Positions 6,364-14,671 of a stretch of DNA of 21,878 nucleotides are shown in pieces. The notes under the pieces were generated by a model. The model worked only from the letters and a program-made list of their open reading frames with translations. It was not told where the DNA came from and ran no database searches. This DNA comes from a virus. The stretch is taken from the IMG/VR virus record IMGVR_UViG_3300021963_000738, positions 1 through 21,878 of that record, one strand, 5' to 3'. A program made the translations under genes and the position numbers. Positions within the stretch are counted from its first letter, which is position 1, and each line of letters begins with the position of its first letter.

Positions 6364-8726
6364 GCGTAATTCTCATAGCCTACCCGACCGCCAACTTCAT
6401 CGACGACTTAACGGCGTGGAATAACTTCAACACCCGTGCGACTGCCGATGGAGCGGATGCGGTTGAAGAAGCCTGCTTTGACTGCCTATACCTGCGATTT
6501 GCGGGGCTGAACGGGATGCCCGAACTTGCCTATGTGCTGGACACCATGGGCGGCACGGACATCGCTGTAACCTATTCCATCGGGGATATTGAAGATGTAA
6601 CCAAGCAGCGGGGTTCGTTCAGCAAAACCATCACTCTGCCCAACACCCCGACGAATCGGGCCTGCTTTGCCTACGCTTACAACATCCAGTCCTTCGTGGG
6701 TGGATTCCAACCGAACAAGCGGATTCGTGCCGCAATGTGGGAGGATGGGGTGCAGGTATTCAGCGGAGTGCTGCAACTGCTCTCCATGTCCAAGACCAAG
6801 GGAACCGTCACCTACGAGGTGGGATTGTTTACGGACAATGTGAGCCTGTTCAAAGCGATTGAGGGGAATATGCTCGTCAACACGGCGGGCGTTACAGGAA
6901 TGAACCACACGCCCAATAGCGGCCATGTGTCGGGTACCTGGACGGCATCGGGCAGCGCAAGCAGCGGGTATGTTTACGGGATTGTAGATGCAGCGGGGTT
7001 CAGCGACTTGACCCAAGGGAACTTGGTCGCAGGGTGGTGGCAGTTGGGGCCAAGCATCTATGTCAAGAAGATGGTGGACCTCATCTTCACCCAAGCGGGA
7101 TTCCGTTACTCGTCCACATTCTTCAACTCGGCACTATTCAACAAACTGGTGATTCCGTATGCGGCGGGGACCATGCCCGTCAACCTATCGGGGTCCAATA
7201 TCTTCGCCCAAGCCACGGGGAACACGGCGAATTTTATCAAAGGCGCAAACCAAACGCTCGCATTCCCGAAAGACACGCCTGCACCGTTCTACGACAACCC
7301 AGGGTATTGGGTCGCATCGTCCAGCACCTTCGTCGCTCCTGCACTCCCGACCCGTTGGAATGTGGATGTCACCCTGAATGTCAGCGGCTCAATTTCGTTT
7401 AGCGGGAGTATTCGTTGCAATATGTCAATCCGAAACATCACCAATTCAACGGATGTGTCGGTAATCAGCAACATCACCGCAAGAACTCAAAACCAGTTCA
7501 CAGTCCGCTTTGAAAACATAACCATCCCCGCAAACATTACCGCCAATGTGGGGTTTGTCATTACCGCTGATACCGTTGTTGCAACCCAAAACTTTAGTGT
7601 CCTTTCGGGGACAACCGTGCAATGGACTTGCTTGGAGAACCCGTTGGGCATCGGTGTGTTGGATATGCGGACGGCCTTGCCTGCCGATGTGAAGCAGAGC
7701 GACCTGTTGCAGGACTTGCAAAAGATGTTCAACCTGCAATTCATGCCTGACCCGCAAGACCCAAGGCTGATTTACATCGAGCCGTGGAAGGACTTTTATA
7801 CTTCGGGTGTAGTGGATTGGTCGCAGAAATCCGACGAGAACGCCGAGCAGGTGCTGACCAATGGCGACCCGAACGCCTACACCAACATCGTGTTCAAATA
7901 CAAGGACATGGGGGATTACCTGTCCAAAACTTACAAGCAGTCCTACCCCTTGGCCCGTGAAGGCTACGGAGGGCGAATCTTCAACACCTCCAACTTTTAC
8001 GGCAAAGGCGATAAGGTCGTTGAAACCCTATGCGGCACACTCATCCCCGCATCGTTTGCCTCGGATAAGATTCTTGGCCGCACTTGGGATTTGGAAGGCA
8101 CTCGGTTGAGCGGAAGCATCAAGCCCCTGCAAACGGGCTACCGCATTGCCCAATACAACCGCATCACAAGTCAATCCCCTTGGCTCTATTGGTTTGGTCT
8201 TGAAGAGGACGGGTTTGCTGCAACAACCCCGATAACCGCCCTGCCCTTTATATCCCACATTGACAACCCCTACGCCCCCAGCGTGGACTTGGCCTTCGGG
8301 CAGCCTCGCTTGGTGTACTACAACGCAGTCAACGCAAGCGGGTCGCCGTACGCCTACACGAACAACAATCTGTACAACACCTATTGGTTGAACTACATCA
8401 ACGAAACGGTGTCCCAAGAGGCATTGCAGTTGGAACTGACCATGCTGCTATCATCCGTGGACATCTACCAACTGGACTTCCGAAAGCCCATCTATTACGG
8501 CGGCATCCGTTGGCGGTTGCTTGAAATACGAGATTATTTGGTCGGGCAAATGAAGCCTTGCCGTGTAACCCTGCGCAGAATCTTGAACCTATCCGAGTTT
8601 GCTGCTACAAGCACGACTCCGATTGCAAACGACCCGTCGGCCCTGTTCAACGGACCGATTGACCCCGACCCAACCGACCCAGGCTACGAACCACCCATTA
8701 ACCCCGAACTACCCTCCGAAGGATAA
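6360..8726 (+). CDS. Large tail protein with an N-terminal add-on module
   Basis: 788-residue protein. After about 52 residues a second protein-like beginning appears: MPELAYVLDTMGGTDIAV then YSIGDIEDVTKQRGSFSKTI and LPNTPTNRACF. In Bacteroidetes phages I recall a tail protein family that starts in just this way with fSKTi.LPgT..N motifs, so residues 52 onward are probably the main tail body (hub or receptor-associated). The middle is beta-rich, including repeated NITA and SGSI stretches around residues 340-420. The C-terminus is Pro-, Asp-rich (DPDPTDPGYEPPINPE). The first 50 residues match the separate gene at 18784 (see findings). The ATG overlaps the upstream stop. Confidence 0.65.
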   Translation: MSVILIAYPTANFIDDLTAWNNFNTRATADGADAVEEACFDCLYLRFAGLNGMPELAYVLDTMGGTDIAVTYSIGDIEDVTKQRGSFSKTITLPNTPTNRACFAYAYNIQSFVGGFQPNKRIRAAMWEDGVQVFSGVLQLLSMSKTKGTVTYEVGLFTDNVSLFKAIEGNMLVNTAGVTGMNHTPNSGHVSGTWTASGSASSGYVYGIVDAAGFSDLTQGNLVAGWWQLGPSIYVKKMVDLIFTQAGFRYSSTFFNSALFNKLVIPYAAGTMPVNLSGSNIFAQATGNTANFIKGANQTLAFPKDTPAPFYDNPGYWVASSSTFVAPALPTRWNVDVTLNVSGSISFSGSIRCNMSIRNITNSTDVSVISNITARTQNQFTVRFENITIPANITANVGFVITADTVVATQNFSVLSGTTVQWTCLENPLGIGVLDMRTALPADVKQSDLLQDLQKMFNLQFMPDPQDPRLIYIEPWKDFYTSGVVDWSQKSDENAEQVLTNGDPNAYTNIVFKYKDMGDYLSKTYKQSYPLAREGYGGRIFNTSNFYGKGDKVVETLCGTLIPASFASDKILGRTWDLEGTRLSGSIKPLQTGYRIAQYNRITSQSPWLYWFGLEEDGFAATTPITALPFISHIDNPYAPSVDLAFGQPRLVYYNAVNASGSPYAYTNNNLYNTYWLNYINETVSQEALQLELTMLLSSVDIYQLDFRKPIYYGGIRWRLLEIRDYLVGQMKPCRVTLRRILNLSEFAATSTTPIANDPSALFNGPIDPDPTDPGYEPPINPELPSEG

Positions 8727-8728
8727 CC

Positions 8729-10261
8729 ATGGCAGATGTAACAAAAGAAATCGTACTTGAGGTTGGCCTCAAGGATTCCACCGCCGCTGGCACGACCAGC
8801 GCAAAGACCCGCTTGCGGGAATTGCAGAAGACCCTTGCGGATATGGCCCTCGCAGGTCAAGACGGGACCAAAGCATTCCGTGAAATGGAGAAAGAGGCGG
8901 GCCGCCTCAAAGACCAAATCGGGGACACGCAGCAGAGGATTAAGCAACTCGCCTCGGACACCCGAACCATTGACACCTTCGTATCAGCGGTCCAAGGCAT
9001 CACGGCGGGATTTCAAATTGCCCAAGGAGCGGCGGCACTATTCGGAGCGGAGGAAGAAGAACTGCAAAAGTCCCTCGTCAAGGTACAAGCGGCGATGGCC
9101 CTCGCCAACGGTGTGCAACAGGTGGCCAACCTGCTCAACAAGGATTCCATCCTAATCACCCAAGGCCAAGCAGCGGCGCAGGCACTCTACGCCGTGGCGG
9201 TGGGAACCAGCACAGGAGCGATGAAGGCTTTCCGAATCGCACTCCTTGCTACGGGTATCGGTGCAGCAGTCGCAGCCGTAGGGCTTTTGGTTGCCAAGTG
9301 GGACGACCTCACCGCAGCGGTCCGCAGGTTCCTGAACCTACCCGACCCAGCCATCGCAGCCAAGGCGAGGGAGGACGCTTTGATGCGTGAAGAAGCAGCG
9401 TTGTCCAATTATCGGGATGCATACGAAGCCCATACCGAGGCGCAGATTCAAGCCAACAGGAAGCGTGAAGAAGATGACAGGAAGACCGCAGAGGCTCGCA
9501 GGTTAATGATGGAAGAACAGGCTCGGTCAAGGGCTATCATGGCCGAAACCGAAGTACTGCAAGCCAAGACAACGGCTGACGCTTTGGTGCAGATTACGGC
9601 TGACCAAAACGCCAAGCAGGACGCTTTGAACGCCCAAGCGATGCAGACCGAGATGGAGCGTCGCATCAAGTTCAACGAGGACATGAAGGCGAACGAGCAA
9701 ACCTTGGCCGACTTCAAGAAACAGGTGGTTTTGGACTCATTGCAATCGGTTCAAAACATCTTGCAGTCCTTTGGCAACGAAAGCAAGGGTCTTGCTATTG
9801 CAGCCTTGGCCTTGGAGAAAGGTCTTGCCGTAGCCAACGTAATCGTGAATCTGCAAAAAGAGATGGCAGCCAATGCGGTCATGGCAGCAGCCAATCCCGC
9901 CAATGCTATAACCGGAGGGGCAGCAGGTGTTGCACAACTCAAAGCCTACAACACTTTGTCAAAGATTCGTGCAGGTTTACGCATCGCAGCAATTACCGCT
10001 GCTGGCATTCAGGCAGGTAAGGCTATCACAAGCGGGGGCGATGGTGGCAGCGTTCCAGCAGGAGCAGCAGGCGGTGGCGCACCGGGTGCAGCAGTAGCAC
10101 CCCCACCAATCTTCGCAAACCCAAATGTTACCGACCTGTCGGGATTTGGTCAAGGCCAAGGCCAAGGCTCATCCCCGATGCGGGCCTATGTGGTTGAACG
10201 GGACATCCAGCAGACGACTAGCAGGGTGCGCAGGTTAAGCGAATTTGCAACATTAGGCTAA
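8729..10261 (+). CDS. Tail tape measure protein
   Basis: 510-residue protein with the profile of a tape measure, which sets tail length and is ejected with the DNA. The N-terminal half is predicted to be coiled-coil (LRELQKTLADMA, REMEKEAGRLKDQIGDTQQR, roughly residues 27-80). A hydrophobic stretch LLATGIGAAVAAVGLL lies at about residues 169-184. A long charged helix follows (residues about 210-330, KREEDDRKTAEARRLMMEEQ), then another hydrophobic helical region around 350-430 and a Gly/Ala/Pro-rich spacer (GGDGGSVPAGAAGGG). Using the usual rule of about 0.15 nm per residue, the tail would be roughly 75 nm. It starts two bases after the upstream stop (TAACCATG). Confidence 0.85.
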   Translation: MADVTKEIVLEVGLKDSTAAGTTSAKTRLRELQKTLADMALAGQDGTKAFREMEKEAGRLKDQIGDTQQRIKQLASDTRTIDTFVSAVQGITAGFQIAQGAAALFGAEEEELQKSLVKVQAAMALANGVQQVANLLNKDSILITQGQAAAQALYAVAVGTSTGAMKAFRIALLATGIGAAVAAVGLLVAKWDDLTAAVRRFLNLPDPAIAAKAREDALMREEAALSNYRDAYEAHTEAQIQANRKREEDDRKTAEARRLMMEEQARSRAIMAETEVLQAKTTADALVQITADQNAKQDALNAQAMQTEMERRIKFNEDMKANEQTLADFKKQVVLDSLQSVQNILQSFGNESKGLAIAALALEKGLAVANVIVNLQKEMAANAVMAAANPANAITGGAAGVAQLKAYNTLSKIRAGLRIAAITAAGIQAGKAITSGGDGGSVPAGAAGGGAPGAAVAPPPIFANPNVTDLSGFGQGQGQGSSPMRAYVVERDIQQTTSRVRRLSEFATLG

Positions 10262-10278
10262 CCGCTACATATCCCACC

Positions 10279-10872
10279 ATGGAACTTCCCGTGTACCGAA
10301 TGACCGTGGACGAAGTGGACGAAGGTGTGCAATTCGTCGCCCTCGTCGATATGCCCGCTATCGAAAAGCCTTTCCAAGCCTTCGCCAAGACCCCGCAGCG
10401 GTTCGCCGAAACGGGAGAACGCAGGGTGCTGACTGGACCGCTCATGCTTGCCGATACGCCCATCTTCCGGAAGGACGACACCTACGGAGAGTACTATGTC
10501 GTGTTCGACAAGGCGACCATTCGAAAGATTGTCCAAAAGTACTTCAAGCAGGGGAACCAGCACAATGTGAACGCTTATCACCACGAGGAACTGCTCGGGG
10601 TGTTCATGTTTGAGAGTTACATCACCGACGCAGAACGGGGCATCCTTGCACCCAAGGGATACGAGGACACCCCCGACGGCTCTTGGTTCGGCTCCTTCAA
10701 AGTGGAGAACGATGAAGTTTGGGAGAATCGCCACGCCTTCAAAGGTTTCTCCGTGGAGGGCTTGTTCGGAATGAAGAACACAGGAACTGAACTGGAGGTC
10801 GCACTCGCTGGCCTCGCAGACGACTTAACCGCTTTTTTGCAACAATTACAACCCAACTACAAATCCCAATAA
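10279..10872 (+). CDS. Prohead protease, XkdF-like (Peptidase_S78_2)
   Basis: 197-residue protein with the layout of the XkdF-type putative phage serine protease that trims scaffold and capsid proteins during prohead maturation. The first half runs PVYRMTVDEVDEGVQFVAL-VDMPAI, then PLMLADTPIFRKDD, and EYYVVFDKATIRKI. VNAYHHEELLGVFMFESYI (residues 97-115) provides the candidate catalytic His101 or His102, and the GFSVEGLF motif at 156-163 provides candidate Ser158. GSWFGSFKVENDEVW is the conserved strand between them. It lies directly before the scaffold and major capsid genes, the expected order for a maturation protease. Catalytic residues are assigned by family resemblance, not tested. Confidence 0.85.
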   Translation: MELPVYRMTVDEVDEGVQFVALVDMPAIEKPFQAFAKTPQRFAETGERRVLTGPLMLADTPIFRKDDTYGEYYVVFDKATIRKIVQKYFKQGNQHNVNAYHHEELLGVFMFESYITDAERGILAPKGYEDTPDGSWFGSFKVENDEVWENRHAFKGFSVEGLFGMKNTGTELEVALAGLADDLTAFLQQLQPNYKSQ

Positions 10873-10875
10873 TCT

Positions 10876-11508
10876 ATGAACCTAAAAGCAGCCATTGACA
10901 CTCTCCGCACCGAGTTGCGGAAGTTCACAACCCAAAAGCAAGCCTTCGCCGACTACAAGTTGGTAGATGGTACGGTCATCCGTGTGGATGGCGACCTCGT
11001 TGCTGGAACTCCTGTCTATGTCATCACCGAAGACGAAACCCTACCCGCTCCCGATGGTGAGCATGAAGTTGAGGGCGTTGGTGTAGTCAAAACCGAAGGC
11101 GGCAAAATCACCGAAGTTGTCGTAGCCGAAGCCCCTGCCCCTGCCGAAGAAGTAGCCGTTGCCGCTGAGATAACCCCCGAAGTTGCAGGTGAAGTGGTGA
11201 GTGAAATCGCCGAAGGCTACCCATTGGTGGACCCCGCCATGGTGGAAGAAATCGTCAAGAAGCACCTGGTCAGCATCATGGAGGAACTGAAGGCCGCCTA
11301 CACCGAGATGGGTAAGATGAAGGAAAAGATGGCCTCCTTTGCAAGCCAAATGGAAACCATGACCGACATCGTTGAGAAGGTCGCTGAACTTCCATCCGAA
11401 ACTCCCAAGCCAACCGCCTCTGCCATCGTGGAGCAGCGCAAGGCCGCAACCCAGCAGAACTTCAACGCCCTCGCACAAGCAATCCAAAACCTAAAAAAAT
11501 CTAACTAA
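10876..11508 (+). CDS. Scaffold-like head protein
   Basis: 210-residue acidic protein between the protease and major capsid genes, the usual place for a scaffold. The N-terminal part has a beta-like repeat (YKLVDGTVIRVDGDLVAGT, then PAPDGEHEVEGVGVVKTEGG), followed by an Ala-, Pro-, Glu-rich linker (EAPAPAEEVAVAAEI). Residues about 120-165 (EEIVKKHLVSIMEELKAAY and EKMASFASQMETMTDIVEK) form an amphipathic helix or coiled coil. The end is basic and polar (LKKSN), as in scaffolds that bind the capsid inner face. No catalytic motif is visible. Scaffold versus decoration protein cannot be separated by sequence alone, but position favours scaffold. Confidence 0.75.
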   Translation: MNLKAAIDTLRTELRKFTTQKQAFADYKLVDGTVIRVDGDLVAGTPVYVITEDETLPAPDGEHEVEGVGVVKTEGGKITEVVVAEAPAPAEEVAVAAEITPEVAGEVVSEIAEGYPLVDPAMVEEIVKKHLVSIMEELKAAYTEMGKMKEKMASFASQMETMTDIVEKVAELPSETPKPTASAIVEQRKAATQQNFNALAQAIQNLKKSN

Positions 11509-11532
11509 CCTTAACCCCCCAAAAACAAAGCC

Positions 11533-12471
11533 ATGAGTTATTCATTTGTTGCACCGCTGACTACCTATACCGAGCAGCAGCGTTTGCCCCTCATCACCAA
11601 AGCGGTATTCTCCGCTCGTTCCGCTGCCTTGTTCACCAAGCAAGTTGGTATCAAGTCAGCCGCTGCCCTCAACCTGATGGACACCGATGCCGCTATTGCA
11701 AGCGGTGATTCTTGCGGATGGACTTCTTCGGGAACTACCACCTTCACCCAACGGAATATCACCGTTGGTCGCATGAAGATTCAAGAAGAACTCTGCCCTC
11801 GCTCTTTGGAGCAGTACTGGATGCAGTCACAGTTGACCGCAGGTTCCTCTTACGACGGTGTTCCATTTGAACAAGCATTCTCCGAGCAGAAAGCACTCCG
11901 TATCGCCGAAGCCTTGGAGAACGCTATTTGGCAGGGCAACGCTTACTTCAGCGGTGTCAACCAACTGCTGAACGCTGCATCGGGTTCAACCGTTCTTGCT
12001 AACGCTTCCAGCACTACCTGGAATCCAGTATCGGCTTCCGTTGGTATCACGACTTCCAATGTCATCAGCATCTTTGACAAGGTGTACAATGATATCCCAC
12101 AGGCCATCTTGACCAAGACCGACCTCGTCATCTTCTGCGGTTGGAACAACTTCCGCACCTTGATTGGTGCCATGAAGTCGCAGACTGGTGTTATGTACAA
12201 CCAGGTTGACCTTCAAGGTTTGGCCGATGGCGACATCATCTACCCTGGTACCAATGTCCGTGTAGTTGCCGTCCCAGGTTTGACATCTACCAACCGCATC
12301 GTTGCAACTTACCTTGGCAACCTGTTCTACGGAACCGACCTCTTGTCCGACGAGGAGCAATTCTCCATCTGGCTGTCACGCGACAACGACTCTATCCGTT
12401 GGCAGGCAGCCTTTAAGGCAGGAGTGAATTTTGCGTATCCAGACTTGATGGTTGACTTCCGCTTGGCCTAA
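11533..12471 (+). CDS. Major capsid protein
   Basis: 312-residue protein that would form the icosahedral shell. Features consistent with the HK97 fold: an N-terminal arm (SYSFVAPLTTYTEQQRLPLI), a long central helix region (FEQAFSEQKALRIAEALENAI), a Gly/Ser/Thr-rich loop (NAASGSTVLANASSTTWN), and a beta-rich C-terminal half containing DIIYPGTNVRVVAVPGL and ATYLGNLFYGTDL. It follows protease and scaffold genes and is followed by a strong terminator and then the tail-tube candidate. The codon use is smooth, with no sign of mosaicism. The 24-base gap before it holds no obvious promoter. Confidence 0.85.
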   Translation: MSYSFVAPLTTYTEQQRLPLITKAVFSARSAALFTKQVGIKSAAALNLMDTDAAIASGDSCGWTSSGTTTFTQRNITVGRMKIQEELCPRSLEQYWMQSQLTAGSSYDGVPFEQAFSEQKALRIAEALENAIWQGNAYFSGVNQLLNAASGSTVLANASSTTWNPVSASVGITTSNVISIFDKVYNDIPQAILTKTDLVIFCGWNNFRTLIGAMKSQTGVMYNQVDLQGLADGDIIYPGTNVRVVAVPGLTSTNRIVATYLGNLFYGTDLLSDEEQFSIWLSRDNDSIRWQAAFKAGVNFAYPDLMVDFRLA

Positions 12472-12477
12472 GTGTAA

Positions 12478-12507
12478 GGGGGGAGGGAAACTTCCCCCCG
12501 CTTTTTT
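12478..12507 (+). terminator. Rho-independent terminator after the major capsid gene
   Basis: GGGGGGAGG (12478-12486) pairs with CTTCCCCCC (12491-12499) around a GAAA loop, nine base pairs including one G-T, followed by GC and six T. This is a textbook intrinsic terminator and ends the head-gene transcript or lowers read-through to the next gene. Confidence 0.85.
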
Positions 12508-12538
12508 ATTCTTGCAACTCCTAAAATAAAAATACACT

Positions 12539-13072
12539 ATGTCCTGTTCACTCACCACGGGCTACGCCCTCGGATGCCGCAACTCGGTTGGCGGTATCAA
12601 AACTATTTATGTCCAAGCGTTGAACGCTACTGGCTCCGTAAACACGAACGGAAGCGGCTTGGTAACTGGATTCACTCCTACTTCGGTGTCAGGGTCGTTC
12701 TTTGAGTACGACTTGACCAAGGCTACCTCTTCAATGACGGAAACCTTGAACGCAAGCACCGAGAATGGCACTTTGTTCTACACCCCCGAAGTCACTTTCA
12801 CCATCAATAAGTTGCAGACCTCGGTCCGCAATGAACTGCGCCTCTTGGCTCAAAATCGTTTACTTGTTATCGTTCAAGACAACAACAACCGCTACTGGGT
12901 GTTGGGTGCTGCGAATGGCTTGGAGGCATCTGCTGGAACCGCTGGAACGGGTACTGCATTCGGTGACCGTAGTGGCTACGAGATGACGCTCACGGGAATG
13001 GAACCCGACCCGATGCTGAACATCGCCGCCGCAACTTTCTCTGCGCTGACCGCACAAATCAGCGGTTCGTAG
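12539..13072 (+). CDS. Major tail (tube) protein candidate
   Basis: 177-residue beta-rich protein, likely the tail-tube subunit. The start MSCSLTTGYALGCRNSVGGIK contains the 'lttG-x3-(g/d)C(r/k)-x-s-vGGIK' pattern that I recall from tube-type structural proteins of Bacteroidetes phages. Later parts include TPEVTFTINKLQTSVRNELR, RLLVIVQDNNNRYWVLGA (a strand-turn-strand) and YEMTLTGMEPDP near the end, which is typical of tube subunits. It sits alone between two terminators, so its level can be set separately from the capsid gene. A decoration protein of the head is the main alternative. Confidence 0.65.
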   Translation: MSCSLTTGYALGCRNSVGGIKTIYVQALNATGSVNTNGSGLVTGFTPTSVSGSFFEYDLTKATSSMTETLNASTENGTLFYTPEVTFTINKLQTSVRNELRLLAQNRLLVIVQDNNNRYWVLGAANGLEASAGTAGTGTAFGDRSGYEMTLTGMEPDPMLNIAAATFSALTAQISGS

Positions 13073-13074
13073 AG

Positions 13075-13082
13075 TATCTTTG
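13075..13082 (+). promoter_or_regulatory. Possible -7 element TATCTTTG
   Basis: TATCTTTG matches TAnnTTTG exactly, directly after the tail-tube stop. A start about seven bases downstream would produce a short RNA of roughly 60 bases ending at the terminator at 13121-13152. No -33 element is clear. It could equally be a chance match. Confidence 0.3.
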
Positions 13083-13120
13083 ACCTGCGGTTCTCATACG
13101 CCGCATGGTTTAGTGGTCAG

Positions 13121-13152
13121 GGGCCATCCTTTCGGGGGTGGCCCTTTTTTTT
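13121..13152 (+). terminator. Rho-independent terminator after the tail-tube gene
   Basis: GGGCCATCC (13121-13129) pairs with GGGTGGCCC (13136-13144) around TTTCGG, nine base pairs with one G-T, followed by eight T. This would end the transcript of the tail-tube gene. Confidence 0.85.
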
Positions 13153-13153
13153 G

Positions 13154-13161
13154 TACCTTTG
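13154..13161 (+). promoter_or_regulatory. Promoter -7 element TACCTTTG before the glycosyltransferase
   Basis: TACCTTTG matches the Bacteroidetes -7 consensus TAnnTTTG and lies three bases before the ATG at 13165, directly after the terminator. It would restart transcription for the downstream operon with a leaderless or nearly leaderless message. A TTTC at 13130 lies about where a -33 TTTG would be, but it is a poor match. Confidence 0.5.
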
Positions 13162-13164
13162 GGT

Positions 13165-14241
13165 ATGAGAATTTGCATCGTTTACAACGCCCATCCAACG
13201 GGCTGCTCGTTCTATCGGCTGGAAATGCCGAACGCTTACCTCGGCGACAATTACACCGAGTTTGACTATGTATGCGTAGACAATATCGCCAATGTCAAAG
13301 ATGAAGACCTTAAGACCGTTGATATATGGCTTTTCAATCGCCTTTGGTGTCAAGGTACCTTGGACCAAATTCGCAATGTCTACAAGGCTCTCACGGCGTT
13401 TGGAGCGAAGGTGATATTGGACTTGGATGACTACTGGGTGCTGGAGAGCGGCCATATCATGTATCGGCACTACCTGTCCACGAAATTGGATGAGCAGATT
13501 CGTGAACACATCCGCTTGGCTGACCATGTGACCACGACCACGGAACACCTTGCGCAGAAGATACGCCTGCTGAACAAAGCCGTGACCATCCTCCCTAACG
13601 AGCCTTACGAAGCCTACCAGCAATACCTGCCCGACACGACGGCAGAACCCGAGCCGCACCTGTTCAAGATTGGATGGTTTGGCGGGGCGCAGCATCAGGA
13701 AGATATTGCGCTCGTTGAGCATTCCTTCGGCTTGCTGGCCCACGACCATTCCATTGACGGGAGATACAAAATCTACCTTGGCGGGTGGAACGACAACAAT
13801 CCAGTTTACGATGATTACGAGCGGATGCTATCGTGCAGGGGACTGAACAAGAACTACGGACGCATCCAAGCGGCTGACATTTACTCCTATGTCGGGGGCT
13901 ACAACTTCATCAACGCCACCATCGCACCGCTCCGAGATACCAAGTTCAACCGCCTCAAATCCGAGTTGAAGGTGGTCGAAGCAGGCTGGATGGGCAAGGC
14001 TATCATCGCCTCGGAAACCATCCCCTACACCGACATATTGGTCCACGGCCACAACGGCTTGGTCATCCCCTACGGGAAGAAAGACGCTTGGTACAAGGCG
14101 GTCAGGAAATTCGTGAACGAACCCGACTACGCTCGCTCACTTGCCGTGCAGTTGTCCAAGGATGTGCGTGAAAGGTTTGACATTACCAAGACCGCCGAGC
14201 GCAGAGCCGAACTGTACCGAAGTATCGGGCGCAAATTGTGA
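13165..14241 (+). CDS. Glycosyltransferase, GT-B (family 4)-like
   Basis: 358-residue protein with features of GT-B fold sugar transferases. The N-terminal Rossmann half starts MRICIVYNAHPTGCSFYRLEMP and includes WLFNRLW and AKVILDLDDYWVLE. The C-terminal half starts at KIGWFGGAQHQEDIALVE (Gly170 onward), and ELKVVEAGWMGKAIIASE near residue 270 resembles the glycan/nucleotide-binding 'E-x7-E' region of family 4. The frame also has an earlier start at 13138, but that lies inside the terminator hairpin; ATG 13165 directly after a -7 element is preferred. It stands between the tail-tube candidate and further structural genes, so it may act on virion proteins or the cell surface. Substrates are unknown. 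Confidence 0.8.
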   Translation: MRICIVYNAHPTGCSFYRLEMPNAYLGDNYTEFDYVCVDNIANVKDEDLKTVDIWLFNRLWCQGTLDQIRNVYKALTAFGAKVILDLDDYWVLESGHIMYRHYLSTKLDEQIREHIRLADHVTTTTEHLAQKIRLLNKAVTILPNEPYEAYQQYLPDTTAEPEPHLFKIGWFGGAQHQEDIALVEHSFGLLAHDHSIDGRYKIYLGGWNDNNPVYDDYERMLSCRGLNKNYGRIQAADIYSYVGGYNFINATIAPLRDTKFNRLKSELKVVEAGWMGKAIIASETIPYTDILVHGHNGLVIPYGKKDAWYKAVRKFVNEPDYARSLAVQLSKDVRERFDITKTAERRAELYRSIGRKL

Positions 14242-14256
14242 AATTCGGGCGCAAAG

Positions 14257-14264
14257 TACATTTA
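14257..14264 (+). promoter_or_regulatory. Possible -7 element TACATTTA
   Basis: TACATTTA followed by GGG lies eight bases before the ATG at 14273, in the 31-base gap after the glycosyltransferase. One base from TAnnTTTG, and identical over eight bases to those at 4503 and 18469. Confidence 0.3.
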
Positions 14265-14272
14265 GGGTTAGG

Positions 14273-14671
14273 ATGATATACCTATCCCCCAACACCACCA
14301 ACACGATTGTAGTCACTTGGACGCAGCGGGCATCATCGGGCGACCGCTATATCTTGCGCCTGACCAACATCGCCAAGAATGTGACCACCGACTTCACCCT
14401 GCTGAAATCGGCCAACCTTTCCAACTACACCGAACGCTATGACAAGTTTACCATCGTTGTCGGCTCTCTTGAAACGGGGTCGTATAAGTATGAGGTTTAC
14501 GATACCAATAGCACGGTTGGTGCAGCCGTTGCGGTGGTTGAAACGGGCTTGGCGTATGTACAAATAGTTTCGCTGACATTTAACACCTTCGCAAATTCCA
14601 TCCAGTACACCGTCTTCGGTTCGTCCGACGAAGGTGTCTTTGACACAACCTTTGACCAATCTTTCGCATGA
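14273..14671 (+). CDS. Beta-rich structural protein (132 aa)
   Basis: 132-residue protein starting MIYLSPNTTNTIVVTWTQR. Alternating hydrophobic residues (RYILRLTNIAKNVTTDFTLL, then YTERYDKFTIVVGSL, SYKYEVYDTNS) suggest an Ig-like or fibronectin-III-like beta sandwich, as used for accessory domains on phage heads and tails. A longer ORF in this frame begins at 14141, inside the glycosyltransferase gene; the ATG at 14273 is favoured because it follows the TACATTTA motif and a GGTTAGG stretch. Its stop overlaps the next ATG (14668). No specific family is assigned. Confidence 0.65.
   Translation: MIYLSPNTTNTIVVTWTQRASSGDRYILRLTNIAKNVTTDFTLLKSANLSNYTERYDKFTIVVGSLETGSYKYEVYDTNSTVGAAVAVVETGLAYVQIVSLTFNTFANSIQYTVFGSSDEGVFDTTFDQSFA

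Noticed and set aside
6486-7094. Reverse-strand ORF (202 codons) opposite the large tail protein
   Set aside because: His-, Cys- and Arg-rich composition, no start signal, and antisense to a well-supported gene.
10265-10278. TACATATCCC before the protease gene as another -7 element
   Set aside because: It lacks the TTT core of the other motifs; too weak to list.
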